64,000 nucleotides of DNA from Metellina segmentata (GCA_947359465.1 OX375879.1:96892396-96956395), one strand, 5' to 3'. Positions 1 through 13,000 are shown, counted from the first letter of the stretch. Notes: a model not told the origin generated them from the sequence alone. Numbers and translations: made by a program.

Positions 1-8
1 ATATATTT

Positions 9-125
9 GACATTTGATTGGTCAACACACCGATTAATTAAACACCAAACTTCATCAAAGTGGTGATGAACTACATTTTAAGGTAATCCCGATATGTGTC
101 CTTCGAGAGCTTTTGAGAAATAGGA
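9..125. repeat. Dispersed repeat, copy 1
   Basis: Shares an ordered set of blocks (GATTGGTCAA, CACCAAAC, CATTTTAAGGTAA, CCCCGATAT-like, CGAGAGC) with 9215-9335 in the same orientation. The window edge may truncate it. Family not identified. Confidence 0.6.
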
Positions 126-130
126 AATCA

Positions 131-777
131 AATCTCTGGTTTGTTTGCAACGAAAATCCCTTTCACGCTTGTGTTTCATACACTCAGAACACCATAACTA
201 ATTTATTAACAACTACGCTTGTTTACACAGTTTTCAGTTGAACAATTGAACCAGAGAGTCAAATTATTAGTTTTTATAGCTAATCCTAAATAAAGCTAAA
301 TGAATGCGTTTCGTTAAATAAGGACACATTATATCAGTTGCCCCTCCGAATTATTTGATATAGCTCACACAAATTACTAATCTCTAATCATTGTTTACGC
401 TTCAATTAAACTGGTAAATTTGCATCTGATGGAATTGGCGGAATCCTTGATAGAATTTCATTACCTGAACTGTATGGTTCTATGATTTTAGCCTCAATGT
501 GACTACGTAATCCTGTTATTGGGGAACGTGTCCCATTGCTCGGTTCTGTAAGTCGTAATAAATTCCTTATTAGCATAATTACCATTCTAAACATTTATAT
601 TTTAATTTGTAATGCAGCATACCAATCGATGTTAGGCTGCTGGACATACAACTTGACCTTCTGCATATTCTTACAGAAGTATTCACATCAAAGTTCCCCA
701 TACTTAAAAGCCAATGCCTCTTTTTCTAAAACGGGCCTTGATAGCCCATTTTGAAGAGTACCAGGTTAAGAATAGGA
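131..777. other. AT-rich sequence, nothing recognised
   Basis: No ORF with family features, no terminal repeats and no simple repeats seen. The 60-70 residue ORFs here have no plausible composition or neighbours. Confidence 0.5.
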
Positions 778-1512
778 GAGGTTGTTGTTGTTGTTGCACA
801 TCCCCCTGGTGTAGGAAAGCCTACACCAGGTCCAGAAGGCCCCGTCGTGCCAGATCCCCATATACCTGCAAAAAGTCCTGATCAACCAACAGCTGCTTAT
901 ACGAAGCGCCAAGACAGAGAAGAAGGTGATCAGGACTGGCAGGTAGGGAACAGGAACAAGGAGGGAAAATTCTCTCCCCGTTCTGAAATTTGATACATTT
1001 AAGATGGCCACTTCGAAATCTGGCCATGGCCGATTGAAAAGGCCGAGGGCCACAGCATGTGATTGAGAGTCCAGGGTGATTGCCAGCATACCAATGGTGG
1101 GATGGCGTACGGCGCCACAAGGAAAGCAAACGTTGTTTTCCCAGGGAGTGGACCTCAGTGGGAGTGAGGCGATTCAAACAGTCCATAGGGAGATCACAGC
1201 CATTCTTGGCGAGTACATCGGCTGTCTCGTTGCCATACACCCCGATATGCGATGGAATCCATTGGAGGCTTATTGGTGTTTTCAGGCCAATCTCGCAGAG
1301 AAGCTTCAGAATATCCTGGTCTGGGATGTCAAATATTTGTGGCCAATTTTTAAAATACTGTATAGCACTCCTACTATCAGTCAAAATCCAAATACAATTT
1401 TTATCAGTGGACTGTGCATAATTAAGGGCTGCACCAATTGCTATGATCTCCGATCTAAAGACTGAACAATGGTCAGGGTTTCGGATGCTGATAGGAGAGG
1501 TGGATGTTCGAA
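778..1512 (-). mobile_element. Non-LTR retrotransposon 3' fragment with RNase H domain
   Basis: On the minus strand the frame reads RSEIIAIGAAL, then WILTDSRSA, then WIPSHIGVYGNETADVLAK: the E, D, H and D region of a type I RNase H as found at the C-terminus of I/Jockey-like non-LTR polyproteins. Downstream comes a zinc-finger-like CSCSLPASPDHLLLC segment and the stop near 821. The element ends in a short (CAA)n tail at 781-796, a usual 3' terminus for these elements. The reverse transcriptase part is absent, as expected of 5'-truncated copies. Confidence 0.82.
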
Positions 1513-1742
1513 ACTAGGTCCAACCAAAGACTGTCATGTGCATGGGTAATGGTGCACGTTAAATCTGTCGTGGCCTCAAATATCCTCACGTTGGTGTGGT
1601 GTGGGAGAGAGGAATAGATGGAGTGCTCATGCGTTGACTTCTGGCCCTAGTACAAAAATACGCGGTGCTGTCCTCGGATCTCTCCCTTCGGGATTGATCC
1701 TGGACCGCCGCCAATAGCCCGTTCTGTTGTTCCAATGTGAAG
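1505..1742 (+). repeat. SINE family 1, diverged copy
   Basis: Begins at a B-box-like GTTCGAAACTAGGTCC and continues with the family body (GGTGCACGTTAAATCTGTCG, CTCGGATCTCTCCCTTCGGG, CCGCCGCCAATAGCCCG). The tRNA-like head is lost; it abuts the RNase H fragment. Confidence 0.7.
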
Positions 1743-1745
1743 TTA

Positions 1746-2587
1746 GTTCATTATCTTTTCAGAGAAACAATTTTTAAACATTAACATTCGCTTGTTACGA
1801 TCTCTCTGTTTGTATTTACCCCGATCAGTTTTAACTTGCATTTTACAGTATTTTTTTTACGACATCACTAATCCAAGTGCACATGTTCAAGTGGATAAGT
1901 GTTTGCTAAACTCTCAAAGTGCTTTCGACGAGATATCTCGCCATCAAGATAGAGCCGAATTTTTTTTTACTATGACGAGACACTTTTTGAGACAACCACC
2001 TGGGGATCAGAACAGTTATAGGCGACAACCGTCTTTAGCATATTCTTTTTGCAACAGTCTTGCTCCTCTACTCACTTTTCTTCCCTGGGGTCCTCATTGT
2101 ACCCCGAGATTCATTCCGAGTTCACGAGGGGTGCTGTAGCGCTCATCTTGGGAAAGTATGATTTGCACCACTTCAAAAAGTTTATCTTCTCTTAAAATTA
2201 TTTCCAATAAATTAAGCTAGAGGGTCTTCTTTTACGATATTTATAATGACTCCACGTTTAAATTATTAGAATGTGTTTCCATCACAAATATTTTCTCCGT
2301 GTGAATTCACATTTTACACTAGCACATGGCCCGGAACTTACTCAACTCAACTCCATCATGGGATACCGAAACTACGAAGGGTTTACGGTAAACAAAATTT
2401 CACATAAAGTGAAAGATGATATAAAGCAGAAATTTTGAGCTATGAAACGCACACGCAGGTGTGCTGTTCTAAAGATTTATTTTTTTAAGGGTTAAAAAAG
2501 TAATTAAAGTGCCATAATCAAAAAGTGAATTTAAACCGCCTGCTTGAGTTCAAACTATCTGGAGGCCAGAAATCGCACGATTTGTAT
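1746..2587. other. Stretch without recognisable features
   Basis: Mixed AT-rich sequence with one 115-codon ORF at 1792-2139 lacking any motif. No repeats shared with the rest of the window were seen. Confidence 0.5.
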
Positions 2588-2595
2588 GTTATAAT

Positions 2596-3773
2596 TAGAG
2601 CTCGGATTTTGCATATTTTACATATCTTTTTTTGGTTCCTAATGTTAATAGAAATCTGTATTGAGTGTTTTTTAGCAATTTATAAACAAAAAAAAAACGA
2701 ATGTTGTTGCATATTTGGGTCTATTTTGCATGTTTTGTGCATATCTGGACAATTTTTCTCTATTTTTAAACATCTTTACAAAAAAATTTTTTTTAAATAC
2801 AAAGAACTTTGCTCAGCGCGTTTGGAAAGAAGGTTTTCAGAAGCAGTCAAATTGAAATAAAATGCGACCCACAAACAAAAAGTGGAAAAGGCGCAAAAAG
2901 ATAAGAATCTTCGACAGCCTTTCATCGCGTCAAAGTTTGAGTTAGTGTCTCAATCTTCGGTAATTGGTAATTTTTTAGTTAACGTCGTACTAGAGCACGG
3001 GCTATTGACGACGGTCCGGGATCAGTCCCATAAGGGAAAGATCGGAGGACAACACCTCGTAATTTTGAACCACGGTCAGATGACGAAGCAACATCTGAGC
3101 TGGCACCCCACTCTCCAAATTTCCACGCCAACCCAACGTGAAGACTTTCGTCCACGACAGATTTAAGGTGCACCAGCCGCCTCTACACCATACGCTTACA
3201 AACATCCATGCCCGAACCCGGATTCGAACCAGGAACATTCCGATCTAGAAGGCTAACACCTTAACCACTATATCGGTTGGTCGGCGTCTCAATCTTCGGA
3301 GAAGTATGAGATGTACCAAGATCAAGGCAATGTTGAAATCCACTATTGATCTGTATAAGTTGTAGAATGAACATTTTAGAGCCTTCTTGAAGACGTTCAC
3401 AGATAAAGAAATTCCTCTTGAATCGACACTAAGAAAGAACTAGATTACACCAATATACGAGAAGGTGATACAATGAATACAAAATGTAACTCCCCCATCT
3501 GGATGTCGATGAAACGATTGACGATACCTATTTTATGTAAAGAGTTGGGAAAAAACAAATCACTGATCGCCAGGACAGTGGTTGAAGCGATTAATAAATA
3601 AAATTGTACATTAATTGAATGAAAGTGTTGCTCATTTTTACTTTATCCTCCTCACTACCCTTTTCCTAAGAATGGAATTTTTTTTTTTGCAATTTCGCAT
3701 ATTTTGGGGTTTTAGTGCATATTTTGTAATACATATTTCAGGGTCGCATTTGTGCATATCGATCCGAGCTCTA
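2596..3773 (+). mobile_element. Defective hAT-type transposon, copy 1, with nested SINE
   Basis: Inverted ends TAGAGCTCGGAT and ATCCGAGCTCTA are flanked by a perfect 8-bp target duplication GTTATAAT (2588-2595 and 3774-3781), the hAT signature. Inside are remnants of a hAT transposase-like N-terminus: a lysine-rich segment (QKVEKAQKDK), then IPLESTLRKN. Stops and frameshifts break it. A SINE with its own target duplication sits at 2961-3285. Its sister copy is at 7969-8852. Confidence 0.85.
2961..3285 (-). repeat. SINE family 1 (tRNA-derived), full-length nested copy
   Basis: Minus-strand head has an A-box-like TAGTGGTTAAGGTGTTAG and a perfect RNA polymerase III B box GGTTCGAATCC (3220-3230 complement). 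It is bounded by a 14-bp target duplication GTCTCAATCTTCGG (2947-2960 and 3286-3299), which the empty site in the second hAT copy confirms. Its 3' end has an ATTACC-type tail. Confidence 0.88.
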
Positions 3774-4049
3774 GTTATAATTCTTACTGGGATTTTACTC
3801 ATTTGGATAGATGAGGCCAGAAATACATTGAAGCTCTCAAAGGTGGCGCTGTGGACTCGCGCCCCTCACATTCCACGCACTCAACAGTCGAGAGGACTTG
3901 CAAGTCTTCGGATTCGACTTGCGACGTCTAAAAAAAGACGTGTCAACTCGATAATGAGCAGAATGTGGGACATTTTTGCGCACATTGCCCGCTCTTTCAG
4001 GTTAAAAAGAGCTGCAGTAGCAATGTTGGAAGAACAGCGGATTAGCAAC

Positions 4050-4312
4050 CGGATGTTCTGAACTCGATCCAATCAAAGAACGTCGATTACACATTGGCTG
4101 GTGCACGTTAAATCTGTCGTGACCTCAAATGTCATCATGTTGGCGTGGTGTAGCAGTATGGAGACTGGGGTGCCAGCTCAGGTGATGTCCACGTCATCTC
4201 AACAAGACTCAGAATTGCAAGGTGTTGTCCTTGGATCTTTCTCAGGGTGGATCCCAGACCGTCGCCATTAGATTGTTTCGTAACTCCTGTGTAACGTTAA
4301 TTCAACTACTTA
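4050..4312 (+). repeat. SINE family 1, diverged copy
   Basis: Contains CTCGATCCAATCAAAGA, GGTGCACGTTAAATCTGTCG, a GGAGACTGGGGTGCCAGCTC block and GACCGTCGCCATTAGA. Same orientation as the copy at 1.5 kb. Confidence 0.7.
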
Positions 4313-5549
4313 CCTCTCAGGTTAAAAAGACAGCAGACGTTAACATTTCGTCTGTTACGTTATTTCTACTGTCCAACCGGCATATGCATTATGTCTCCGA
4401 GTTTTTCCGTTTGCAAGCAGGTACTTTAGACTTTCTTGCGAGGCTAAATTCCCAAGTTATTACCTCATGATGAGGAGAAAGACATAATTTCTTGTCAAAA
4501 AATTGGTTACTGTTGGCTTGCATAAATTAAAAAAAAAAGACTTAACTAAATTGCGTTAAAAATTGAAAATCAATTTAAAGGTTCTCTCCGAATGACTGCT
4601 TAACTGGATTTTAATGTGATGTACTTTGTTGACATAATTTAATAGGCGTAGATTCCTTTCCAAAATGTATGCCTTGTCAACCTTATCAAATGTTGTTATT
4701 TGCCTATAAAATGCCGCTAATAGACTAGTAACTGCAAATGTCAATAAAATTTTTGCCAAACACGCGATGTCTTATTTAAAATTTCTATTCAATTTAGAAT
4801 AAAATGCTCATTTCTAAAACGTTTGCCACTTTCTTTTGAGATGCTGTCACATTTTCATGAGTTATTCACATATTTCATTAAAAATAGAATTTTTATTTCT
4901 GGTTTATCCAACTGTTCTACTTCCGTGTTAACGATTACAGTATTACCTGAGTAAATATGCGATACATATTTCGAATGACGATCTCATTTCTGATAGAGGA
5001 ACATCTTTATTTCTTCAGGGTATCCAGAATTTTTATCTTTCATTTACTTTGGAGTATCTGTGGAAAAAATGCCTCTGCTACACAAGCTATGATGTAAATT
5101 AAGGAAATAAAATTAAGAACTGATTTCCCCCTTTGATCGCCTGCACAGGGTTGCTTTTAGAAGATTTGGCGATGGGTAGCTAAAACCGTCGCCAAAGGAA
5201 AAAATTTACCTTCCCTCGAGTCTTCAGTTCTCATTTTCTCTTATTCTGTTTTCTACTTTTTTTTCCCCTCTCCAACTTTTATTGGAGGGGCAAATTGAAA
5301 AAATATATATCAGTTATCTCAAATCGATACAAATAAAGTTCACAAAAGAGTGAAAGATCGAAAATCTACAAGAACATTTGACCGGTGAAATGTGAAACAA
5401 GTTTCAGAATTCTATTAAAAATTCGTTGTCTAATTTTATTTTAATGGAAAGAAAGGGGTTTCTTTATGACAACAAACGCATCTACAATGTTCTTAGAATC
5501 GCAACACTTTGTTCTAAGAATTTTATTTAAAATTCTTTCCTGTTGTTCT
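4313..5549. other. Stretch without recognisable features
   Basis: AT-rich; short ORFs only. A pyrimidine-rich run at 5215-5280 and a GGAGGGG complement pair around 5265-5290 are the only local structure. Confidence 0.45.
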
Positions 5550-5765
5550 TAGTATACGTGGAGGCTTGTGCACGTTAAATGTATCGTGGACTCAAATTCG
5601 TCATGTTGGTGTGATGTAGAAGTTTGGGAAGGTGTGGAGCAGGCTCAGTGCCTCATCATCAGACCATGTCTCAAATTTGCGTCGCTTTGTCCTCGTATCT
5701 TTTCACTAGTGATTGAACCTGGGCCGTCGCCAATAGACGTTGTTGCACCTGTGCGACGACTTAAT
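5550..5765 (+). repeat. SINE family 1, diverged copy
   Basis: Carries GTGCACGTTAAATGTATCGT, the GAAGTTTGGGAAGGTGTGG block, and GGGCCGTCGCCAATAGACG near its 3' end. Confidence 0.68.
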
Positions 5766-7960
5766 CCGGCTGGTCGTTTGAGAGCTTGTTGCTGTTTCGG
5801 CATTTTTATATTTTTGCAATTTGTATATTAATTCTAAATTAATTGATAGCTAAATTGTGGTTTTTTTATTTTTTTTATTTTTTATTTTTTTTTATTGAAG
5901 AATCATCTCCGAGTCATATCTTGATAATTTTTTCCCGAACTTCAAACAAAACTGGTTTTGAACAGGCTTATTGTTGAATAAATTATTTATCAGAGGACAA
6001 AATACCACGGAAATACATGATAAGAATTGCGCTGGCGTCTTCACATTTCTTGGTGTATAAAATGTCAACTTCAGAGATGTCATTAGCATAAAAAGAAAAA
6101 TGAAATCCTTGACAATGCAAAAGATAAATTTAAAATGTAAAAGATTTTCGAAAACCATTTTTTTTCCCGACATCGCTGGTTTGCGAAAGAAATTTAATTT
6201 ATTTCCATTTTTTAATTTTGTTAATAAACTGTATTGAGGACAATAATTTCGTTCCCCATTTGTTTTCCAAACATACCCCCAAATTGTCCCGTTTGGGTAC
6301 AAACTTTAACTATCGCTAAACTGAACTTTACTATCGCTAATAGAATATCCCCCAAATTAATCATGCCAGATAAAAACTCACAGTGTTAACGCATCATGTA
6401 TTCCATCTTTAACACAATGGACTTCAGAAACACCCTTTCAATCAAAAACAATTTCGTGAAATCGCAATAAAAACATGATGATTAATAACCTCATTATACG
6501 CTTTCCCGCCGAACAGGAATCATTTTATGAGACATGATTCATCGAAGAACTGAATCACACAGAAAGGAAGGAAAAAATCATCCTCTTTTTATCGTTTGCT
6601 TTCCCTTCATGTTTATTCATCAAGTACGTTTCTATTTGAAGCTCGTGATCAGACATTAAGTTGATTTTTCTCACCTTTTTTCATTATTTATCTCACTTCA
6701 TTCTAATTCCTCTTTTTTTTTACTTTCATTCCTTTTCTCGCCAAAACTGTTTTATTCTGTTGCTCATCGGAGAGAGCTGTGTGGGAGATTCGAATGCAAA
6801 CAACGAACTTTTGATTGAAGGGCGGATTTACCCAATCGAATAAATTCTCCCTCTCTATTCACTCAACGATGGGTAAATATTTCTCACTTCTAAAGTGTCG
6901 CTCGAGTGCTGGAAGAAGGGTCGCAACTCTGCGCACCCGCTTTTCGAACTGATCTGAAGTGGTCTGTTTTCTTTTCTGTTTACTTTCGCCCGTTTTTTTA
7001 TTATTACTCTTCTTCCCATCAACTTGGAAAGCATTCTATTTCGGGTGCCAAAGGATTTGAGAAAAACACAATGAATTCGAAAACCGGGAAATATTTTCAC
7101 TTTCATAGCAAAACTTGAATTTCAGGCTCAAAAAAACACCACGCTCAGAATTGCATGCATAAGACTCAAAACAGTTGTTCAAAAAACATTTCATTTTGAA
7201 ACGCTTTTCATTTCCAGGTCCTCGCATTGAGGTGCTGATACCTTTACTGGGACTCCATAATAAAATTCTTCAACAGGGAAATTTGAAACATCTTTGTATT
7301 CTGATGTAGTCTTTTGGAAATCTTTAAAAGAGAAAAATAACGCATTTGTGCAAGTTAGACATTGCTACTTGGAATACATATTTGCATTTCCACATTCTCA
7401 ATGTATATATATACACACACACACCGCACATTCTGGCGCAAACAATCTAGGAATAGCAGTCCATTAATCACAATGAATAGTAATTATATTTTTGATGACC
7501 ACTTTGGTCGAATGATGTGAAGTCTCTCTGCTATTATTAATCTATTATCTCTGGTATTATTGCTTATAATTGCTATCTTTAACTATGCTACCAGACGTTG
7601 AAGTTTCTGTTCGTCTGACCTCATTTCTTGAAATTATGACATGATTTTCTTAATCTTCGGTTTCAGTCTAGTATATCTGGATGTTTTATAATAAATCTTC
7701 CGAGTTTTTGAATGCTTTTACGTATTTCATTTAAAAAATGCATAGAAATCTAAATATTTCATTTTAGTGCGTATTTTTTTAATTTATTGGGGTTGGGTAG
7801 TCCGTCGACCTTTTAATGAAATAGTCGGAGGATGTGCGTGCAGAGTTGTTATTTGTTCCAGTCGCTCGGTTTGACAATCAATACCGAAAAGGGCAACACC
7901 TCGTGTTTTGTTTTCCTTTCAGATTGCTGAACTGTCGTCGAATCTTTTTCGGAATTACTT
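5766..7960. other. AT-rich intergenic stretch
   Basis: Includes poly-T runs (5855-5895), a minus-strand 136-codon ORF at 5892-6302 with no motifs, and a short TA/CA microsatellite at 7402-7425. No coding or mobile-element signature recognised. Confidence 0.45.
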
Positions 7961-7968
7961 CTGTTCAC

Positions 7969-8852
7969 TAGAGGTCTGATTTTGCATTTCTTCTTTTAGT
8001 CCCGAATGTTGATATAAACCCATATTGAGTGTTTTTTAGCAATTTGCAATCAAAAACACCCAAATTTATTTTCCATGTTTTGCATATTTGGGACCATTTT
8101 GCATATTTGGATTTTTTTTTTTACATGTTTTGTGCATATTTGGACAATTTTTCTCTATTTTTAAACATTTTTCACACACAAAAAAAAAATTTCGAAGAAC
8201 TTTGCTTAGCGCGTTTGGAAGGAAGGCTTTCAGAAGCAATCAAATTCAAATCAACTACGACTCGCAAACAAAAAGTGGAAAAGGCGCAAAAATATGAGCA
8301 TATTCAACAGCCTTTCCTCGCGTCAAAGTTTGAGTCAGTGTCCCAATCTTCCGAGAAGAACGAGATGTACCAAGATCAGGGCAATGTTGAAATCCAATAT
8401 TGTTCTTTGTAAGTAGAAGAATTAACATTTTAGAGCCTTCTTTAAGAAGTACACAGGTAACAAAATTCCTCTTGAATCGACACTCAGAAAGAACTACATT
8501 ACGCCAGTGTACGAGAAGGTGATACAAAGAATACAAAATGATATAGTGATTCCCCCATCTTGATGTCAATGAAACGATTGACCACTGCTGGCGATACCTA
8601 ATTTATGTAAAGAGTTGGAAAAAACAAATCACTCCACGATCGCCAGGACAGTGGGTGAAGCGATTAATAAATAAAATTGTGAATTAATTGAATGAAAGTG
8701 TGGCTCATATTTTCACTTTATCCCCCTCCCTACCTTTTTTAAAGTAATGAAATTTTTTTTACAATTTCGCATATTTTGGGGTTTTAGTGCATATTTCGGG
8801 ATTTTGTAATGCATATTTCAGGTCATATTTTTGCATATTGATCCGAGCTCTG
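7969..8852 (+). mobile_element. Defective hAT-type transposon, copy 2
   Basis: Same element as at 2596-3773 but without the nested SINE, 884 bp. Ends TAGAGGTCTG and CCGAGCTCTG are flanked by CTGTTCAC and CTGATCAT, an 8-bp duplication with two changes. Internal reading LESTLRKNYITPVYEKVI resembles a segment in hAT transposases. Both copies have AT-rich subterminal regions dotted with GCATATTT. Confidence 0.83.
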
Positions 8853-8977
8853 CTGATCATCAACACCAGAGTTAATTTTACATTTATGCTTTGAGTTACC
8901 ATGTTAAAATTTATTTTTATTCTTCTGAGAACGCTTTCTTGCTAATTTTTAAACGACCAGGTTTTAATAAACACGAG

Positions 8978-9190
8978 GGGTCGCCGAGGCTCAGTTGGTT
9001 TACCTGCTGATCTAGCAACCTGCGAGTTGCAAGAACCACAGGTTTGATTCCTAACAACTCCTCCTGCGTGTATTTTTCTTTGTGTCGATAAATTTTTCCA
9101 CGTGTATATGTCCACATGACGCTATCTGGTGTAGCTTGACCAAATATGCCTTGCGCCACCAAACCAACCAATAAACATAACAATTCAATT
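8978..9190 (+). repeat. SINE family 3 (tRNA-derived)
   Basis: Starts with a tRNA-like head: GTCGCCGAGGCTCAGTTGG (A-box region) and GGTTTGATTCC (B box). The body has the conserved GTGTATTTTTCTTTGTGTC core and ends CACCAAACCAACCAA. Confidence 0.8.
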
Positions 9191-9214
9191 CCCCAAAACT
9201 TCGCTTTCAAATAT

Positions 9215-9335
9215 TATTTGATAGATGATTGGTCAATATCGATTAGATTAAATGCCAAACGCTGCCATGTGGGTGAAAGGCTCCATTTTAAGGTAACCCC
9301 GATATAGTATACGATGCGAGAGCATTTGCACAACA
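9215..9335. repeat. Dispersed repeat, copy 2
   Basis: Direct-orientation match to positions 9-125 (GATTGGTCAA, GCCAAAC, CATTTTAAGGTAACCCCGAT). Lies just upstream of HAP2. Confidence 0.6.
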
Positions 9336-9339
9336 GATG

Positions 9340-9787
9340 TAAAATCTTTGCAGGTATCTAGTTAGTTTGCTTACTAACTCTGAATATCTCTCATAATACC
9401 GCCCGGTCTTTCGAAATATTCATATATGTATATCCAACATTGCAATTCATGTATTCACAAACTTTAACAGGGCTGATGTAACCAATTTCAGGGAATCCTT
9501 TCCAGCATATACCATTCATAGCATATACCTGCATAAAACAACCAATATATAAGTGAAACTGTCAACCAATACACTCTAAAACAACACAACTGCACTGCAA
9601 CTAAAATCCTATACTTGAACAGAACAATAGAGGCGATGGTCAGCAACAATGTCGGTATCATAAAACTCTACGCACTCAACAATCTTGAAACTTAAGAATA
9701 TAAACAAATAAATTAAAGGCCACCTTCTTTCAACGTTATAATTAGGAAAAAATATGTGTGCTCGACGAATATGTTTTTCAGAGTGAA
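9340..9787 (+). promoter_or_regulatory. HAP2 5' flank / presumed promoter region
   Basis: This stretch separates the last upstream repeat from the first HAP2 ATG. It must hold the promoter or a 5' UTR exon boundary, but I see no convincing TATA box or initiator. The in-frame TAG at 9743 and a possible splice acceptor at 9779-9780 are the only marks. Confidence 0.3.
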
Positions 9788-10018
9788 ATGATCACTAAGC
9801 TTTCTCTTTGGAATGTAATGCAGAAACTACATTTAATTTATCTCCTTTGCAATTTTTCACTCTACTTAAGAAGCCTATGTGCTTTGGAAATGAGCGTTGA
9901 TGGATCTTTGTTGTCTTGTGAAAAGGATTCGAAGTTGGAATCAGGTCCTCCCTACCACACAATCGATGATTGTCATAGGAAGATTAGGCTTACATTAAAT
10001 ATTACTAATACGAAAAAG
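9788..10018 (+). CDS. HAP2: HAP2 exon 1 (residues 1-77)
   Basis: Carries the signal peptide and the N-terminal strand of the ectodomain (SCEKDSK then DDCHRKIRLTLNIT). In-frame stop TAG at 9743-9745, so 9788 is the first ATG; a second in-frame ATG at 9818 (residue 11) sits directly before the hydrophobic core and may be the real start. A pyrimidine-rich stretch ending in CAG at 9780 could be the acceptor of a 5' UTR intron. Donor GTATAG. Intron 1 (8038 bp) holds SINEs, a 799-bp inverted-repeat element, nested Tc1 elements, a Helitron end and a long inverted repeat. Confidence 0.85.
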
Positions 10019-13000
10019 GTATAGTTGTTTTTGTTTTTCCTCGCGTTATTCTTTTCATGCAGGAAATCCTTAAAATACATTATATTTATAATGCTGTTGG
10101 TTGTTGCTACTAATCCCCTTTGTCAAGTTGAATCCAAGACCAAGTCCAATAGACCATTTTTCAAGTCGCACAGCGACCATTATTCACCAGGATCTGTCCC
10201 ACACATGTATCGATGCATTACATTATATGGGAAAGTGTGTAGGTAGTTGAATTAACGTCGCACTAGAGCAACACAACAGGCTATTGGCGGCGGTTCGGGA
10301 CCAATTAAAATATAGAAAGAACTTGCTGAGGTTACAAATCAAGGACAAGCTGCAAAATTCTCCAATCCTTTATTAAAAGTGATAGGAACAGCTACACTCT
10401 ACGTTTATGAGCGATGGCAATGGCCTTGGCGAATTTTTTTGGCGCACTTCTAAAGTCGCCAAGGAAAGAATTATTTCCTAACTCTTTTTCTGTCACAGTT
10501 TTTTTTCTTTTTACAACACACTTTTTAAACACATTTCAGAATGTTTTGAAAAGTATATTTTATAAAAACTTTCACACAAAAAGTAGTAAGCTTAAGCGCA
10601 TATCAAAACACATTTGTTAACCAGCAGAGAAACTATGCTACGAATGTTGGGTAAGAATACCCCGATACTTATCAATTACACTAAATACAGTGGGCATGTT
10701 GAAAAAGAAAAAGATTTACAAAAGAAAAAAAAAGCAAGAAATAATACAACCTGATAACGTCAGAATTCTTTCGTAAAAAAAATAATGAAAACGAAAATAG
10801 TCAAATAAACAAAACTCTTATACTTTCGTAAAAACTATTATAGTAAAATAAAAATTCCACAACTGTCAAAATACAAATAAATGGACCAATGGTATCACAG
10901 AAAAAGGACCAATGCAATCAAAGGATATTTTAAAAACAAAATAACCAATGGGAGGGGAAAAAATATTCAAACGAATCAATGAAATCAAACGACAGTAACT
11001 GATTTTGGAAGAAATTTCTAGAATATTAAAAATGAAAATTGAAAGTTTCCGTTCGCTGAGGTTGCCATGAAAACCACAACAACCGTAACTAAAGATGGGT
11101 TGCCTTAATTTATCGTAACTCGCTACTAGAAGTGCGTAAAAAAATCGCAAAGCCATTGCCATCACTCATAATCGTAGAGTGTAGCTGTACCAAGTCATAT
11201 TATATGCGTTTAGTGCCCACTTCTGTTTTACCAAAACAACCTGATGCAGTCTTGAACTTTTGAAAAGCAAGGACTGTTCAGGTCGCTTTGCGGTGTTAAC
11301 AAGAATGGGGGCCGGAACTGATTATGTTTTGTGGTGTTTTATTACGGGCACTAGCAGAACATTTCCATGGCAATCATCAACATTTTTTGGGTTGGTTTGC
11401 TCGTAATCCCTTCTTAGTCAGAATCAGATGTCTCATTATCAAATTAACTAACGTGAGATGTTATCCACTGCAAACAAATAGGGTAGGTAGGTATTTTAAC
11501 TAACGTCGTACTGGAGCAACACAACGGACTGACGTCGGTCAGGTATCAATCCTCCAGTGAAAAGATTCGAGGACAACACCACGTAATTTTGAATCACGGT
11601 CATATGACGAGGCCACATTTGAGGTCGAAAGGTTTAAAATGCATCAACCCCTTTGTACACGACGATCTTTGGTTGGATTCGAACTCGCAACACTCCCGTT
11701 TCCAACCCATTACTCTACCAACCGATCTACCACGGCTCTCAACAACTAGGGATACATTATACTTGAATAAGCGAATCTGAAAGATCTCCAAGTGCCAATG
11801 AAGGATAGTTCCAAATTAGCCTGTTATCGATTATGTCTCAAATAATGAAAATATATATGTCTCAAATCCACAATAAACCTGTTTGGAAAGTCTTCGAATC
11901 TGCAGATTGTACAGGCATATACCTTAATTCAGCTCCCAGAATATGTTTCGTGGATTACTCGAGCTCCAAAGACCCAAACCGAGTGTTTAACCTTTAGGTC
12001 ATCTACTACCTTGTTCTTGAATATTCCCACTTGGTGGAAAACTCAAAAACACGGTTCGGGCTATCGCCAATTGGATGACTAAAATTTTCATCGAAAAAAA
12101 GGTCTATTCAGATCAGCTTGTTCAAAGACTATCTTAATTGTCTTTATTTTTTAAAAATCCTCTTTAAGTTTAAAATGATTATTTTATAAGTTACTACTGA
12201 ATAACCTGGCGTGAGATTGGCAACACCAAGTGATGTTTCTAGTGACACCAAGTGATGTTATTCAGATAGTGATCTTTTAGCTCACTACCTGAATAACCCG
12301 ACGATGTTCGGGTTTCAAATACGACGGTAACAATTTCCTGTGTAAACTCAAATACACAAATCCTGTAGAACGTGTTTCCTTGTCCATGTCCGAAAAACAC
12401 CCCAAAAAAGTACAACATCACCACCGAACTTGACAGTTGCATTGCAACGATGCACTCCGGTAAAAGACGTTGGCCTGGCAAACCCCATAACGCTCATCCG
12501 AATAGAAGAGCATGTAGTGTGTCTCGTCGCTCCATAAAACAGTTTTCCAATGTCCACAGTCCAGTTGCGACGTTGCAAACATCAAGCAAATCTGCCGGAT
12601 TTGTTGGATGGGGTGATTCTTGTTTTGGGTGCGGCAACATATTACATACCCGTGGATATTGCGGGCGTGCAATTCCTTGCGCGTAGTATTGGGGTGCTCA
12701 GTAAACCCTCCTGTCTGTTGAAACTCACTGTTGAGTGTTGCGGATTTGAAGTGGTTTCTTGCGGTTCTTAAGAACCTCACGCTTCAGGACACGCCGATCC
12801 CGTTCTATCAGTTTACGGGGACGTCCAACGTGTGCAGTTCGTGTTCCAACTCCCGTAGTCTTCCACGTTTTCACGACATCACCAACAGTTGACCGGGTCT
12901 GTGATAATTCTACCACAGTTGCGAGAATAGACTTGCCACTTGTGACAACCAACTACACTCATGTCATATATTAAGGATAATGCCAGCTCAGGCAAATAAA

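Noticed and set aside
1076..1465. 129-codon + strand ORF
   Set aside because: Antisense shadow of the RNase H domain on the minus strand.
3220..3285. True tRNA gene
   Set aside because: A and B boxes are present but acceptor and anticodon arms do not fold, and the sequence continues into a shared SINE body.
3615..4061. 148-codon + strand ORF
   Set aside because: It runs through the end of the hAT element into unrelated flank, so the frame is a chance opening.
5892..6302. 136-codon minus-strand ORF
   Set aside because: No motif, low-complexity hydrophobic content and poly-A/T surroundings; no splice or repeat context supports a gene.
7402..7425. TA/CA microsatellite
   Set aside because: Too short to be notable beyond mention in the surrounding stretch.
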